NCBI GenBank assembly: GCA_000697355.1
Contig: JNEN01001256.1
Coordinates: 124,001-188,000, forward strand
DNA: 64,000 bases
Reading direction: 5' to 3'
Source of the DNA: Syncephalastrum monosporum B8922
Lineage: Eukaryota; Mucoromycota; Mucoromycetes; Mucorales; Syncephalastraceae
The position numbers and the translations under genes were made by a program. This document shows, piece after piece, positions 46,044 to 57,507 of this stretch (position 1 is its first letter; the number at the start of each line of letters is the position of its first letter). The notes below the pieces were generated by a model, which had not been told where the DNA came from, did no database searches, and saw only the letters and a list, made by a program, of their open reading frames with translations.

Positions 46044-46689
46044 ATGGGACAAGCAGAATCACACCTTGAGGACATGGTGAATTCCTCCAACTGTAAGTCA
46101 TCATCTTGAGCCCAATAAGGAATATGGACCATTCACCCATCTGTCTGATTGTAGTTTCGGCTGAGGAGATTCAGCGCCTTTACAAACGGTTCATGAAACT
46201 GGATAAGGACAACTCGGGCTCTATCGACAAGGATGAGTTTTTATCGATTCCTCAGATAGCCAATAACCCGCTGGCATCCCGCATGATTGCGATATTCGAC
46301 GAAGACGGCGGCGGCGACGTGGATTTCCATGAATTTATCAAAGGTCTCTCGGCGTTCAGCGCCCGCGGCAACAAGCGAGAAAAACTGGCATGTAAGTGCA
46401 TCATTTTCATTATTTACCATGGCAACTTATAAGAGTGACACATCATCGCGTAGTTGCGTTCAAGGTGTATGATATGGATCGCGACGGCTTTATCTCCAAC
46501 GGCGAGCTGTTTCTGGTCCTAAAGATGATGGTCGGAAACAATCTCAAAGACAATCAGCTGCAGCAGATTGTCGACAAGACCATCATGGAGGCTGACAAGG
46601 ACATGGACGGCAAGATCAGCTTTGACGAATTCATAATCATGGTCGAAAATGCAGATGTCGCAAAGCAAATGACCCTCGAGAGTTTCTGA
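46044..46689 (+). CDS. CNB1: Calcineurin regulatory subunit B
   Basis: Three exons, 46044-46092, 46155-46391 and 46454-46689, give 173 residues. The N-terminus MGQAESH is a myristoylation signal. Four EF-hands are complete: [39 protein letters not shown] and [13 protein letters not shown]; the C-terminus is AKQMTLESF. It binds the calcineurin A helix and confers Ca2+ control on the phosphatase, which regulates stress, cell-wall and dimorphic responses in fungi. All calcium-coordinating positions look intact. Introns are 62 bp each. Confidence 0.97.
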
Positions 46690-47879
46690 TCTTGCTTCTT
46701 TTCTGTCTTTTTTCCTCCTTCCCCGGTCCCTACTCGCTTTCGCCTCCCTTTTTATACTGCACTGCATATACTTTGTTGTCTATAGGGTCGTGTGCATTCA
46801 GATATGTACTACTTTATCATCCTTTTTTTATGCTTTTTTTCTCTTTTTTTTTTTCACATCATAAATCTGCACACTAAAATATACAAACCATCCATCGTTG
46901 CATTCTTTCAAAGAGCGCGAAAGCGAGAGCACAAGACAGACGCAGAGACAGAGACAGCAGACAGGTATAATAATGATGACTTTAGAATATAGATCATTCC
47001 CAGCTTGTCTCACAGAAGGTCAAAGATGATAACTTGCCAACTCAGCGAACTGGGGCCGTGGCTTGTGCTGCTAGACCCAACAATATACATGAAATACATA
47101 CATGCACCCTTTATTTATGACGCCTTGCTTTTATGTTCATATGTAAGTACAAAAGGGGAGTTGTGGTATCTAAATGAGTATATATCGTGTATGGTATGGA
47201 GTTAGTACATGCTGTCATTCGGCTTACTATGCTGCCCCACACTTTCATGTGTTTGGGTCCAGATGGTTACACAAAGTTATCGGCCAGAAGCGATCACCCT
47301 TGGGTCCGGCGGGTCCCTGATGTGGCTGGCTCGTATTCTGTGCAATACTGTACATATACATCTACATATACATACAGTATAGTATAGTATAGTATAGTAC
47401 AGTACAGTACATCGATGCGCTCTCTCCTACGTGATCGATTGAAGCCCATCCTGCCATTCAGTAAATTGCGCGTATTTATTGCATACGGACAGGGTGTGGG
47501 ATTGTTGGATGGAGAGAGACAGAGAGAGATAGAGAGAGACACCTTGCCAACGTACGTAAGAGATTCATGACTGAACGACCCGAGTTGGAAGAAAAGAGGA
47601 AGATGGATCAAATGTCCCGGCTATATACATGCAGACATCGAGAGAGAGAAGAAAAACGGCAAGAAGAAAAGAAGAGAAAAAAAAGAGATAAACAAGCAGG
47701 AGAGAAGAAAGAAGGGAAGGGTAGAAGAGGTGTAATGATACAAAGGGAAGTTCGCAGGGTAAAAGAAGAAGAAGAAAAAAAAGGGTCAGCAGAAAGGATA
47801 GGCGTGCGTGAGGGAGATAGAGAATGTCTGTTTGGGGGATGGAAGAGGAGGCAAGTTGAAAGATGAAGAGAGTACAACA
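46690..47879. other. Intergenic between convergent CNB1 and an acidic protein gene
   Basis: Low-complexity tracts dominate: T-rich 46825-46860, a TAGTA/TACAG microsatellite at about 47375-47412, GA-rich 47510-47540 and a long purine-rich stretch 47640-47870. Frames that run through the purine tract are compositionally driven. No gene supported. Confidence 0.5.
47375..47412. repeat. Pentanucleotide microsatellite (tagta/tacag)
   Basis: Four or more atagt units grade into acagt units. Simple repeat. Confidence 0.9.
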
Positions 47880-48428
47880 TTAGACCACGACTTCGACAGA
47901 GCCTTCTGCCTTGACGTTCTGGTCCTCTTCGTCGTCATCCACAATAACAACCTCTTCATCCTCGTCGTCGTCGTTGTGCTCGTCTTCCTCTTCCTTCTGC
48001 AGCGCAAGCGCTAAGCTCAGGGCCTCGACGTCGTCGTCTTCTTCTTCTTCGTCCTCTAGGCCAGCCAGCTCGGCCTCGAGCGCTTCGAGGTCGAGGCCTC
48101 CGTCGGCTTGACACTGCGCTAGGAGATCGTCAAACCAGGACTCCAGACACAGATCGCTCTCGTGCCGCATCTGCCGTGCTTCCTCGTTGGTTTCATCCGA
48201 AGACAGCCGCTCGATCTGAAGCATGACCAACTTGAATGTTTCAAGTAACTCGGCCGAGATCTCTCCCGTCGAGGGCGTTGAACGGATCTCAGCAAGGACG
48301 CTGGTCAGCTCGGACAGCAGCTGATTGTTCTCGCTCAACGGGGCCTCGTCTGCCCGCGCCCGTTTATTGTGAGTCGCTGTGCTTGGTTCGGGGGAGAGAC
48401 TCCGTTTGTTGTGGGCAGGTATGTTCAT
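47880..48428 (-). CDS. Hypothetical acidic nuclear-type protein
   Basis: A single-exon frame. The start MNIPAHNKRSLSPEP at 48428 is preferred; the frame stays open upstream but that part has no protein-like character. It gives 182 residues: an N-terminal basic patch (HNKRARADE, possible NLS), a helical middle (LLSELTSVLAEIRS, LLETFKLVMLQIERL), a WFDDLLAQ motif, and a strongly acidic C-terminal third (DDDDEDEE-type). No family recognised. The acidic end is also low complexity. Confidence 0.6.
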   Translation of the reverse strand: MNIPAHNKRSLSPEPSTATHNKRARADEAPLSENNQLLSELTSVLAEIRSTPSTGEISAELLETFKLVMLQIERLSSDETNEEARQMRHESDLCLESWFDDLLAQCQADGGLDLEALEAELAGLEDEEEEDDDVEALSLALALQKEEEDEHNDDDEDEEVVIVDDDEEDQNVKAEGSVEVVV

Positions 48429-51383
48429 GGTGGGCTTGAGAGGGGATTGATCGAGATGGGGATGGGTCCTTGAGGTATGATTGACTTTGTATCTGACCGT
48501 CGCCTGTGCAGTGAGTGGGTCTTGTACGTGTAGGTCAACGTAGTAAGTGGGAAAGAAAGAGACTCGGCTGGCGTTTGCCAAACCACTGGCCCTGTCGACT
48601 ACCGAATTTGCTGGCCAATCACGCCACCTCATCTCTCTCCCAGCCCGCGCCTATTGAATTTTTTAAAGTAGAATCATGCGCCTATCATTCACCTTATCCC
48701 TCAGGGGTGAAGTTGCCAAAACTATTTCACTCTCGCTTTTCCTCTTTGACAGCTATGCAGATTCAGTCACAAGCACGTTATCTTGATACACATCTGATCC
48801 ATGTAAAATGCTATCTCAGTTTAGCATGCACCTATCTATAATTCGTGGTATTTTCAAAGCGATCGCTATACCCTCCTCTAAGTGGCAAGCTCACTTATTC
48901 TACTTTTTGTGGGATAAACTTACCTTGCCGTATTCTAATATATCTGATATGCTAAAAGAGCTCATTGCATTGATAGACGCTCGTGAAACTCAGTGATGTC
49001 ATACTCTACGTTGTTCCCACAGAAGAATTATGACAATGCAAAGATAACTTACGGGCCATCTTATAATGTCTATCTATCCCAGCGTGGAAAGGATTCTTCA
49101 GTCCAAAGTATTCTCAGCCTTCACAATGCAAATCTTGACAGACAGCAGTATATATACATATAAGTAGGCATATATATCTCTACATGTAGAAGCCTGTGGT
49201 TGATACCGGCCGTAACTTGGGTCATTGTGCTGACAGGAATACTTATCAATGTGCTACTTTTATAGTGCTGCACTGACTCTTACATATTTAGACTAGCATG
49301 ACTTTAGTATCTATAATTTGCCACACACATTCACATACGGCTGGTATGTGCTCAATGGTGTAGTATGCAAGTGCGTAATGTGCCTTGTCGTTCGTTCATA
49401 CATATAAGCAGGATTTTCCTGGAGCGAAGGGTCTCTCATTTTTATCTCCCACACCTTACATATTTGGAGATGGATTTTGGGGTTTACATGGTATATACAT
49501 CGTCTATTGCAGATCTTACCCTCCGGTCAATAACGCACGGACATGTTGTCGTTCCATTAATACAGCTAGCCAATGGTTCTTTATTTGGTCAATAGGACTG
49601 CAGCATAGTTCTTCGTATGAGAAATTGAAGCTGAAACGTGTTTGAATGCCATATGTCCGCAAGTATCAGCAGCTTCAATCTTCCTTCTATACATCGAGTG
49701 TATATTGACCAACGGCTGGATTATCTCGCATCCCATAACCTGCATTATTTCGGAAACCCCTTTGCCAAGATAATTTAGGGTGCGCTAAATTTTGTAGAAG
49801 ATGGATAGGGACCAGTTGCTAATGAGAAGCCCGGTGACAAGAAAGCGAAAAGTGAATCATATGCATTTGCACTCTTTGTCCCACAATGTTTCATTTTAAA
49901 TTAATGTTTATACAGCTTCCTTGACAAGGCATATACTTTTCGTGGTTGCCGGCTGTGCGGTACCGGGAAAAACGGAAAAGCTAACCAACACGGGCATCAT
50001 CATACCATTAGAGTTAACGTTTACTCAAAATTTTAAACGGTCGGGAGGCGCATGCCATGTCTATAGACAACAGTAGCAGAATGTCTCGTCCTGGTTTATG
50101 TATTCATCATAGTCCTACTTGTTGTAGTATTCGCTTCATACAAGCTAAACCGGTAAACGCGTTACTTATTGTCCTAATGCTACTATATCCTGTGGTGGCC
50201 AGTGCGAACTCTCTTCCGTCTTCATTTTATTTTTCCCTTCTGTGCCTGGAATAGTGGTACAGTCGAGGTGTACTGTAGTGATAGTGCAAAGGTAGAACCC
50301 ACGAATTTGAACGCGTAAAATCATATGCTTTCGCTTGTCATCAACATTCAGATAAACAAAGTTTGTCCACAATATATTGCATGACCGGTCCAGTGAGCTT
50401 ATTCCTTTTGTGATGGTTAAGAGGGCATCTGTCAAGGACATATACAGTAATCGTGAGACTGTCCTGATTTTAGCTTTGTGTCACAATCGCTCGCTGCTTG
50501 GGACAACATGTGTCCTCGGGTCACTTCGTGCAACAGAAGGTATTTGGTGACTGGGTTGGACTCCAGGCCTATTGTTGTTGCCCACTGGCGTTCATATGCC
50601 CAGCCCGTTTATACTGGTTTGGTACTTGACATAGCCTAAATGTGCGTCATCTTCGAAATTCTTCGTTCATCATCGATTAGAAGCAGAAAGATATCATACA
50701 TACGTCAGATAGAAAAACAAAGGACAGGCGTGGCGCACACTGTTGTCATCCCCAACATTTCTCACGTAAAAGGCAAATATTTACACACGTCACTTGGACC
50801 AAAAAGAAGTCTGAAGTGAGTAAGCAATCTCTGTAATTCGAAACCGCAAACAATTGCCTATCTTTTGATTCCTGATACTGCAGCTGGGGTCGAAACGGAA
50901 ATGTAGAGTAAGTGGTATCGTATCCCTGAAACCTCTGTTTCTGCAGGGGAAGAATGCACGATGACGCTGTACTCTTGGGATAAGAGCCTCCCACCTTCCA
51001 TCTGATGAGGAATCATCATTGGGCCGGGCCACGCGCGCAACATCTGCAATTTCGGGGAATGAAAATGGTACACGGTGAAATTTCATACCACCGTCACACA
51101 ACCGATAGATTTTCCGTGTACCCGGATTTAGTGCCATTCCATTACACTGGCTACGATGTGTATGTAGTGAATTACAAGATGTATATTACATGAATAAGTG
51201 CATGCATGCGAATAAAAGAATGATGTAGGTAGTAGTAAAGAGTAGCATTACAGTAGGCAGTAAGGTGTAAGTAGTACAGTAACTGGTGATGCGTAATGGA
51301 AGTACGAGAAAGGTGATGCAAAAGAGGAAAAACAAACATTAAGTGGTAAGAGTAGTAGTAAGGTAGAAAGATGAGTGGAGAGA
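48429..51383. other. Gene-free tract, probable transposon debris
   Basis: Nearly 3 kb, mostly A/T-rich with broken frames. Peptide scraps such as FYFLWDKLTLP near 48900 and a CRLCG-like motif near 49950 are loosely reminiscent of LINE C-termini but are too weak to call. A minus-strand frame at 50790-51137 is open for 115 codons without a recognisable domain. The last 150 bp are an AGT-rich stretch that is probably AUR1 3' UTR. Confidence 0.4.
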
Positions 51384-52871
51384 TTAGGCCTTCGTCTGAA
51401 GGGGGAATTGAGAAAAGTTGAGTGGCGTACGAGGAGTTGTTGGAGAGACTGGCTCGGCAGGAGATGAGGGGCCAGACGATAACCCGAAGTTTTCTTCCTC
51501 GTCTTCAGAGTCGAATTTGCGCAGACGGAGGGACATCTTCTCCTCGACCTCGGGCTCCATCAAGACATATACATCCTGGGTCTCGCCATCGACTTCGAGG
51601 GTGCTCGCGTGGACCATGTTTTGAACCATCGAACTCTTTTCCGCGCGGAAATTTCGTCTGAACTCAATGGAGCGTACGAGAGAGGTCGCACAGGCAGACA
51701 AACTCGGTTGTGGGATACCAAGATAATCGAGACGCGTTCGTGCATCTGCGCGGCGAGCTGGCAAATATCGCCGAGCGATGAAGAAGGTCGACAGGGCATA
51801 AATGGAACCACCAACGAGATCGATCAGGTAATGGTGCGTCAAGTACATGGTTGCGAACCACATCCACATGGTGTATGCGACCGCGAGCGGCCAGAGTCGA
51901 GGACACAAGTAGGTAACAAAAGCCATCTCGATAGTCGCAGAGCCCGAATGCAGGGATGGGAAAGCGCCAAAGACGAGGGGTGACGAGCCAAACGAGGAAC
52001 CATACAGACTTAAGCCGAGAATGTCATCAATGCGAGCCAGACCACCCGCCTCGCCGGGGATAGAGTAGTCAGCAGGCGAGGAGCCATACTTTGCTTCGTA
52101 CCCTACGAATGTGATAAAGAAGGTGAGGATATGTCCCGATGACTCGGATCATATGACTTCATGACACTTACATGGCGACGCATTCGGGAACAAGAGCTGC
52201 GTAAGTACACCTGCCAGGTTCATCCAACCAAAGGCACGGCCATAGATGGGCAAGCTGCCAGGAGGACCGAAAACAAAGAGGATGGCGGCGAAGATGAATG
52301 GCAGAGAAAAGTGAATGACACCGTAGGGAAGCCAAGCAAGGATGTCGAGGACAGGGTGTTGGTGTTTCGAGATGATTTCTGAAAGGTTGCCGCCGTAGAG
52401 GATGCGTTCGAGGGTCGGGAGGACATTGACGAAGATATGGTTCGGTCTGTAACCGTCAGGAATGAATTGGCAAGCGTAAAAGGTGATAAGCCAAGTAAAG
52501 ATGGGCATCGCGGGTATGGTGAAGCGTCGAACGTAGGGCGTCTTTGTGGATGCTGCGAGAAGTCCCGCCAGTATCAGCCTCGCCCACAAAGGGGGTGACT
52601 GGATGATGATGAGGTCGAGGCACAGTAGAACCGTCATGAAGACGTTTCCTGCGTTCATCCAAGTCAATCGGCTGTTGACGAACGCCATCGGGTTTACCGA
52701 GAGTTGTATTATTAGTGGGAGGAAAGACAAGAAGATTGAACAGATATATCTGCGGCGCTCGTTATATATATGGGCACCGAGATGGCAGAAAATTCTTGCG
52801 AAACACCCTTGTGTCACCCGAAAAGCTTTTCGCATTTCGGGCCGAATTTTTCGCCTTCGGCGTGTCCCCAC
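51384..52871 (-). CDS. AUR1: Inositol phosphorylceramide synthase catalytic subunit
   Basis: Two exons, 52871-52172 and 52102-51384, give 472 residues. It has multiple TM helices and the lipid-phosphatase-like catalytic motifs GAFPSLHSG (H285) and THHYLIDL (H324, D328), the His-His-Asp triad of Aur1. Fungal-specific blocks RILYGGNLSEIISKHQHPVL and SPADYSIPGEAGGLARID are present. The enzyme transfers phosphoinositol from phosphatidylinositol to ceramide in the Golgi; it is essential in fungi and is the target of aureobasidin A. The C-terminus is longer than in yeast (401 residues) and acidic/Ser-rich. The N-terminus before LPLIIQLSVNPMAFVN is not conserved, so the exact start is uncertain. Confidence 0.93.
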
Positions 52872-53436
52872 GTGAAGTCGTCTTGGAGCCTTTCGTGCTC
52901 AAGCATACTGCGTCGCAATCATCATAGTGAATTACTACAGTATAAGCTGTCTACAAATGCAATTTGGGCATCGATTGGAATCTTCGCCCTTCTCGAAATC
53001 AAGGGTTTGTCAGCCGATGTATGAACAAATCCGAATCCCCGCTCCGCCCGATTGGAAGAAAAATACGTCCAGAATTGGAAACCTGAGCGGGCTTCTCAGT
53101 TCGCCTCGTAGGCACCCTCGCGGCAACATGCACCGATTCCCCGAAAGCGGAGTGTCACGACTCCCACACGTGACCTTCATGCAATGGGTATTGTTTACGC
53201 GAGATGACCCAACCCGTTCAGTTTCGGTGCATCCCTCATCATAACCTACGTTGTACACGGCTGACATATTGGAATGGAAAACACCATGAGGCGTCTTTAA
53301 GGCAGACATGCCTTTTATTTTTCGCGGGCATCTGGTCCGTGAACTCCGATTCCACTGGCGAAACGCAGCCTGCATCGAATTAAATGTATTTGCAAGGAGC
53401 AGCTGGTATAAAATACAATGATAAGGGTATCTAAAA
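52872..53436. other. Intergenic between AUR1 and aspartic protease gene
   Basis: Holds the AUR1 promoter and the protease 3' flank. A 150-codon minus-strand frame (53010-53462) has no domain and overlaps the protease end, so it is not annotated. Confidence 0.5.
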
Positions 53437-54779
53437 TCAGGTGGGCAAGGCGAATCCCACACGCATGTTGTCTAAATCAAACACCTAAGCAATGTTTTTG
53501 TTAGTCGATCGGGATTACTGTTTATGCGAAATGAAAAATGCTCACAGTGTAAAAGCCTCTCATGAAAACATCGCCGAGGATCCATGTATCGGGGGATGAG
53601 AGCGCCTGCCCCGCAATCCCTGAAAGACACATTGCACTACCGGGTGACTCGGGTAAAAGAACGTAATCGCGTGCAGCCAGCGTCAGCACGGTCCCTCCGG
53701 CTACTGTGAATTGCAGCGAATGTCCACTTTCTCCCCACTCACAAGGGACTAGCCATGTCCCATCATCATCTTCGACGGCACCGGGGATAGTCTCATGGAT
53801 AACATGGGCATCGCTGAGGGTGGTCACCAGCAGAGTCGTGCCTGCAAGGGAGAAGAATTAAAAATTAAAAATCGCAATGTTATATTTTAAGCTTTTTGTT
53901 TTACCGCTGTCAATGATAGCCCGACGCGGGCCGACCATAGGGGAAAAACCAGGTATAGTCGCGGCGTCGAACTGGACCATCCAATAGACAGGATCTATCA
54001 CGCTTGTGTAACGGATCTCGCCCGTGTACCGTGTCGGGTCCACACCCCCAAAGTCGATTTCTGCTTTGGCTACGCCTCGGGTCGCAATTGCAAACACTCC
54101 CTGCTTGATCAGATCCTGATTCATCATGCTGTAGAAAGGTGGTGCGGTATGGCCTTGACTGAGTTCGCGCAAACCCAGACCAAAAATTCCGTCAAAGGGC
54201 GTATCCCGAAAATCATTCGATAGCTGGGTTGCTTCGGCGACTGCCTGGTCTCTCACTCGAATCCCGGCGACCTCAAGTGTATCGTATCTCTTTTGACCAT
54301 AAATCGACCCCGTCCCGTATTGAATATGGATGCTATCCCCTTCCTGAGCATCACCGGACACGTAACGAGCATGCTCCTGGCAGATGTCTTTGGGTTGGCA
54401 TTCGTCAGAACCTGAGACGACCCAGACATCTGCACTGCCCGTATCAAAAACCATGTTAAACGTCTGACCCCCTATGGTAACTGGTCCATGGTACCCTGCC
54501 CTTGGTACATGAGTAGGAGCCCAAAAAGATGATGTGCTTTTGCTTACCGCTGCCATGCTGATAGCCCACTTGCACCTCCTTGCCTATCGCCAGAGGCGGC
54601 GCCTCTTCTTCTGGGATTACTGCACCGGGAAGTATTCGTCGTCGCTGCAGATTCTGTGCAGGAGTGCTGTGGTGTTTATGGAGGGTCAACTTTGCCGGCT
54701 TTTCCGATAAAAATGGGGCACTCAGCACATGCTGCAGTAGAAAAGCAAGGAAACACGAGACAAAAAAGATCGGCGACAT
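53437..54779 (-). CDS. Secreted pepsin-type aspartic protease
   Basis: Four exons, 54779-54548, 54495-53905, 53841-53546 and 53484-53437, give 388 residues. A signal peptide covers about 1-20 (FFVSCFLAFLLQHVLSA), followed by a basic propeptide (to about 75). The mature A1-family enzyme has FDTGSADVWVVS (D95), the flap region IQYGTGSIYG, FDGIFGLGLRELS, a second catalytic IIDSGTTLLV (D273), the AMCLSGI and TWILGDVFMRGFYTVFD blocks, and the ending RVGFALPT. Both catalytic aspartates and the DTGS/DSGT contexts are intact. Fungal members are extracellular or vacuolar; the signal peptide suggests secretion. All splice phases agree. Confidence 0.95.
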
Positions 54780-55899
54780 TTAATCCCGGGTCATCCTGTA
54801 GCCACTGGTTAAGGTGGTATTATATTTATATGAAGATTACTTCTATTCTGTATTGAGCGGTTATCCCCGGGATAAGGGCGACATCCTATATACAAATGGG
54901 ATGGGTCATAACAAACAATCTATTTAAAATGATATCGTTGTATCTAGACATTGACTTCTCATCTGCAAGTTACTTTGTGTTTGCTTGTTATCAATGCGCA
55001 TGGCGTGTCATATGCGCGTGGCGAAACTATGCGCCGAACCTCGCGTTACTCTGTTCCACAAATGACTGTGCATTGATGCTGAGCTCTGGAAGCACGTCAT
55101 TCCTTGCCGTTTCTCCATTTATGTGATGAATCCCGCGTGAGCATGCCCTCCAGGCGAAACAAAGATTCCATTGATGCCATCGCTGGAATTCAAGTATTTG
55201 CAACGCAGCACGCCCGTCCCACTTCAATCACTGTCAGACGGTGTCTTGGTCTTGGAAATCGTACCTCCCATACAGATTGGCTCACTGCCACCCTTCTCTC
55301 TTTTGCGCCACTTGTGGTCATAACTGTGCATATGCACTCCAGCCATGACTAACAGCATACAATATCTCTTACATGCTCTTGAACGATCTCCTTGTATAAG
55401 ATGTGTCATCGCGCAATCCGGCGTAGATTGTGTTCATAAACACATGGATCTTGTGTTCAGCCAAGAGATTATTACAATCTGTGCCTTTATATTATATCAC
55501 ACTGGTAAGACTGAAGAGAGGACAATAGAGGTCCATTTGACGCTTGTGGTTATTCGTACCTGCGGAGACAGGCTTCGACCATTATGATTGTAGTCATTTC
55601 TTAAAGAAGGCGCGCAGATTTCTTGCGTATTCGAGTGTGGACCCATTCGCTCCTGGCTTTTCCTAAGTGGCATTGCACATAATATACTTGACAGATGACC
55701 TGTGGCAATGTGAGGACAATTGAAAGGGAAACGGGATAGTTTGTAACTGCTGTCAATGATTTGAATAAGTTGTCAGGGCAATCCACTGGATCGGGATGCT
55801 AGAGCTTTGTGATAGGTGGGATCAATGTGCCTGGAAGAAAGATCAACGGGAATGGCTGGACTTGATTTGTCTATTTAAAACATTATTCTGCATAAGCGG

Positions 55900-56215
55900 G
55901 ATCACATCACACTTCAGGAAGCATACATGCGCGTACTATAGAAAACATCTACTGAGGTGTATGACGCAACCTGCTTTATTACCCTCGGAAGGACATCTAT
56001 TTCTAAGAAATATGTGGTCAGGACAAACATATTGTCGCGAGACCTATTACGGAAGAATATATTGCGGTGATTGGTGGTGATGGAAACGGAAGAAAACTTG
56101 TCTCACATTCTAAATCGGTGTCGTGATTTCTAGACATCATGCTCTCCGAGTACCACCAGCGGCAAAACTAAAGGCGTCGCGGCACTTTATGTAAACTTAT
56201 ACAAGGTCGACACTA
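55900..56215 (+). pseudogene. LINE 3'-end relic with zinc-binding tail
   Basis: Mixed frames end in ETEENLSHILNRCRDF followed by a stop and TSCSPSTTSGK. The C..C...E-LSH-L--C pattern is the zinc-knuckle-like tail found after the RNase H/RT region of several LINE clades. Only the last part is legible. It may belong to the same LINE type as the 35.6-36.07 kb fragment. Confidence 0.5.
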
Positions 56216-57461
56216 TGATCTTCCAGGCACATATGTAAACGCTGAATAAATAATAGCAATAAACGCAAAGGAGAATTAAAGAATACCTCTCTCCATCATA
56301 TCTACTTGGAAAAGGTGACTGTGACGAGGCGATGTAGGAAGCATAAGCATCCCTTGGTACTGTTCGATAAGACGTTATTACCCTGCAATTTTATGCATAG
56401 ATACGGAATTACTGTACCAGTATCAAAGCAATCAGGCCGTAGAAACCTTGCAACGTATAAAGGTTCAGACTTGAGGAAAAGAACAGGTGCCTTGATTTAT
56501 CCGCGATCGAAGCTCTGATAAAGAAATGGGTCCTCGGCAGGCACATGAAAGTCGCGTATTATATCCCAGCCCTAAAGCAGCCAAGCACCCGGAGCGAAGA
56601 ATATCAGAAACTTTATTGTTCATCCCTCTGAACATATAAGGACTTGTAATACATATGCATGAATTATTCTAACCACTTCAATGACGGCTTCATATAGTTT
56701 CGGGCAGACATTCTTGCTCCTTCAGGTGAGAAACGGTACATTGATCAGGATGAATTACCTTCGCGAGAGCTTGGTCCCACGTGTCACAAAGAAGTCTAAA
56801 ACGGAACGTCAGCGGCGTTTCAATTCGGAAGTGTTGCAAGGGTTTACAAGGCCCATTTCCATTGCCGAAACGGAAGTGTATTGATCTGTAGAAGGGCAAT
56901 TACTCGTAATTGGGAGACGCTTGTCTGCTATGAGCATGGCAGAGTCATAAGGCGATCGTCTGCATGTGTGCAGCACTCTGCATAGCCGCCAATGCACTGA
57001 CCAAAAGGGGTGTTGTACGCAGGCCGGATAAGTTAGTCTTTTCCAAAGTCAGAAACATTCTACCGCTCTCACTGCGGGTTGGAATTTCAGTAGATTGTGA
57101 TCCACTCGCTGATTATAAGGAACGACATGTATGTGTATAAAACTATGATCTCTCTGCGGATACTTATGGTGTCGAACAATAGAACTTTTGCTATATGCTC
57201 CCTTCGTGTTCTATAAGATATATTTATCATCCAGACGCTTGTGGTCGCGCGCATTCTGCCCACTTCCTGTTTCGTGTATCAAGAAGGAGGGATAAAATTT
57301 CTCGAGTCCGCCTTCGGTAGAATTATCAACCTCAACAATTTCCTGGTATTTACCCCGGCTTGCCTTTTGAGTCGTTTACCAGAAAATTGGTGTGGATAAT
57401 CATTCTACTTCGAAAAGTGCTATGCACAAAAATTCCATTGGGGTTTCAGGCGAGATGGTAG

Positions 57462-57469
57462 TATAAAAA
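57462..57469 (+). promoter_or_regulatory. TATA box of the ABC transporter gene
   Basis: tataaaaa lies about 40 nt upstream of the start codon at 57508, a plausible core promoter with a short leader. No recognisable pleiotropic-drug-response element was noticed. Confidence 0.6.
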
Positions 57470-57507
57470 GACGCACCCCCTTTACTTCCTTTTAGAGCCA
57501 CATCTCT

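Larger units (their letters stand above)
54780..57507. other. Gene-free tract before the ABC transporter
   Basis: A/T-rich with no intact gene. It contains the LINE 3' relic listed separately and unassigned frames at 56306-56518 and 56681-56884. The last 100 bp hold the transporter core promoter. Confidence 0.45.

Noticed and set aside
47567..47866. Open frame of 99 codons rich in Glu/Arg/Lys
   Set aside because: It is the translation of a purine-rich tract; no start context, no domain, and the opposite strand is equally open.
53010..53462. 150-codon minus-strand frame upstream of AUR1
   Set aside because: No recognisable domain or promoter; its start overlaps the last exon and intron of the aspartic protease gene on the same strand. 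Probably chance.
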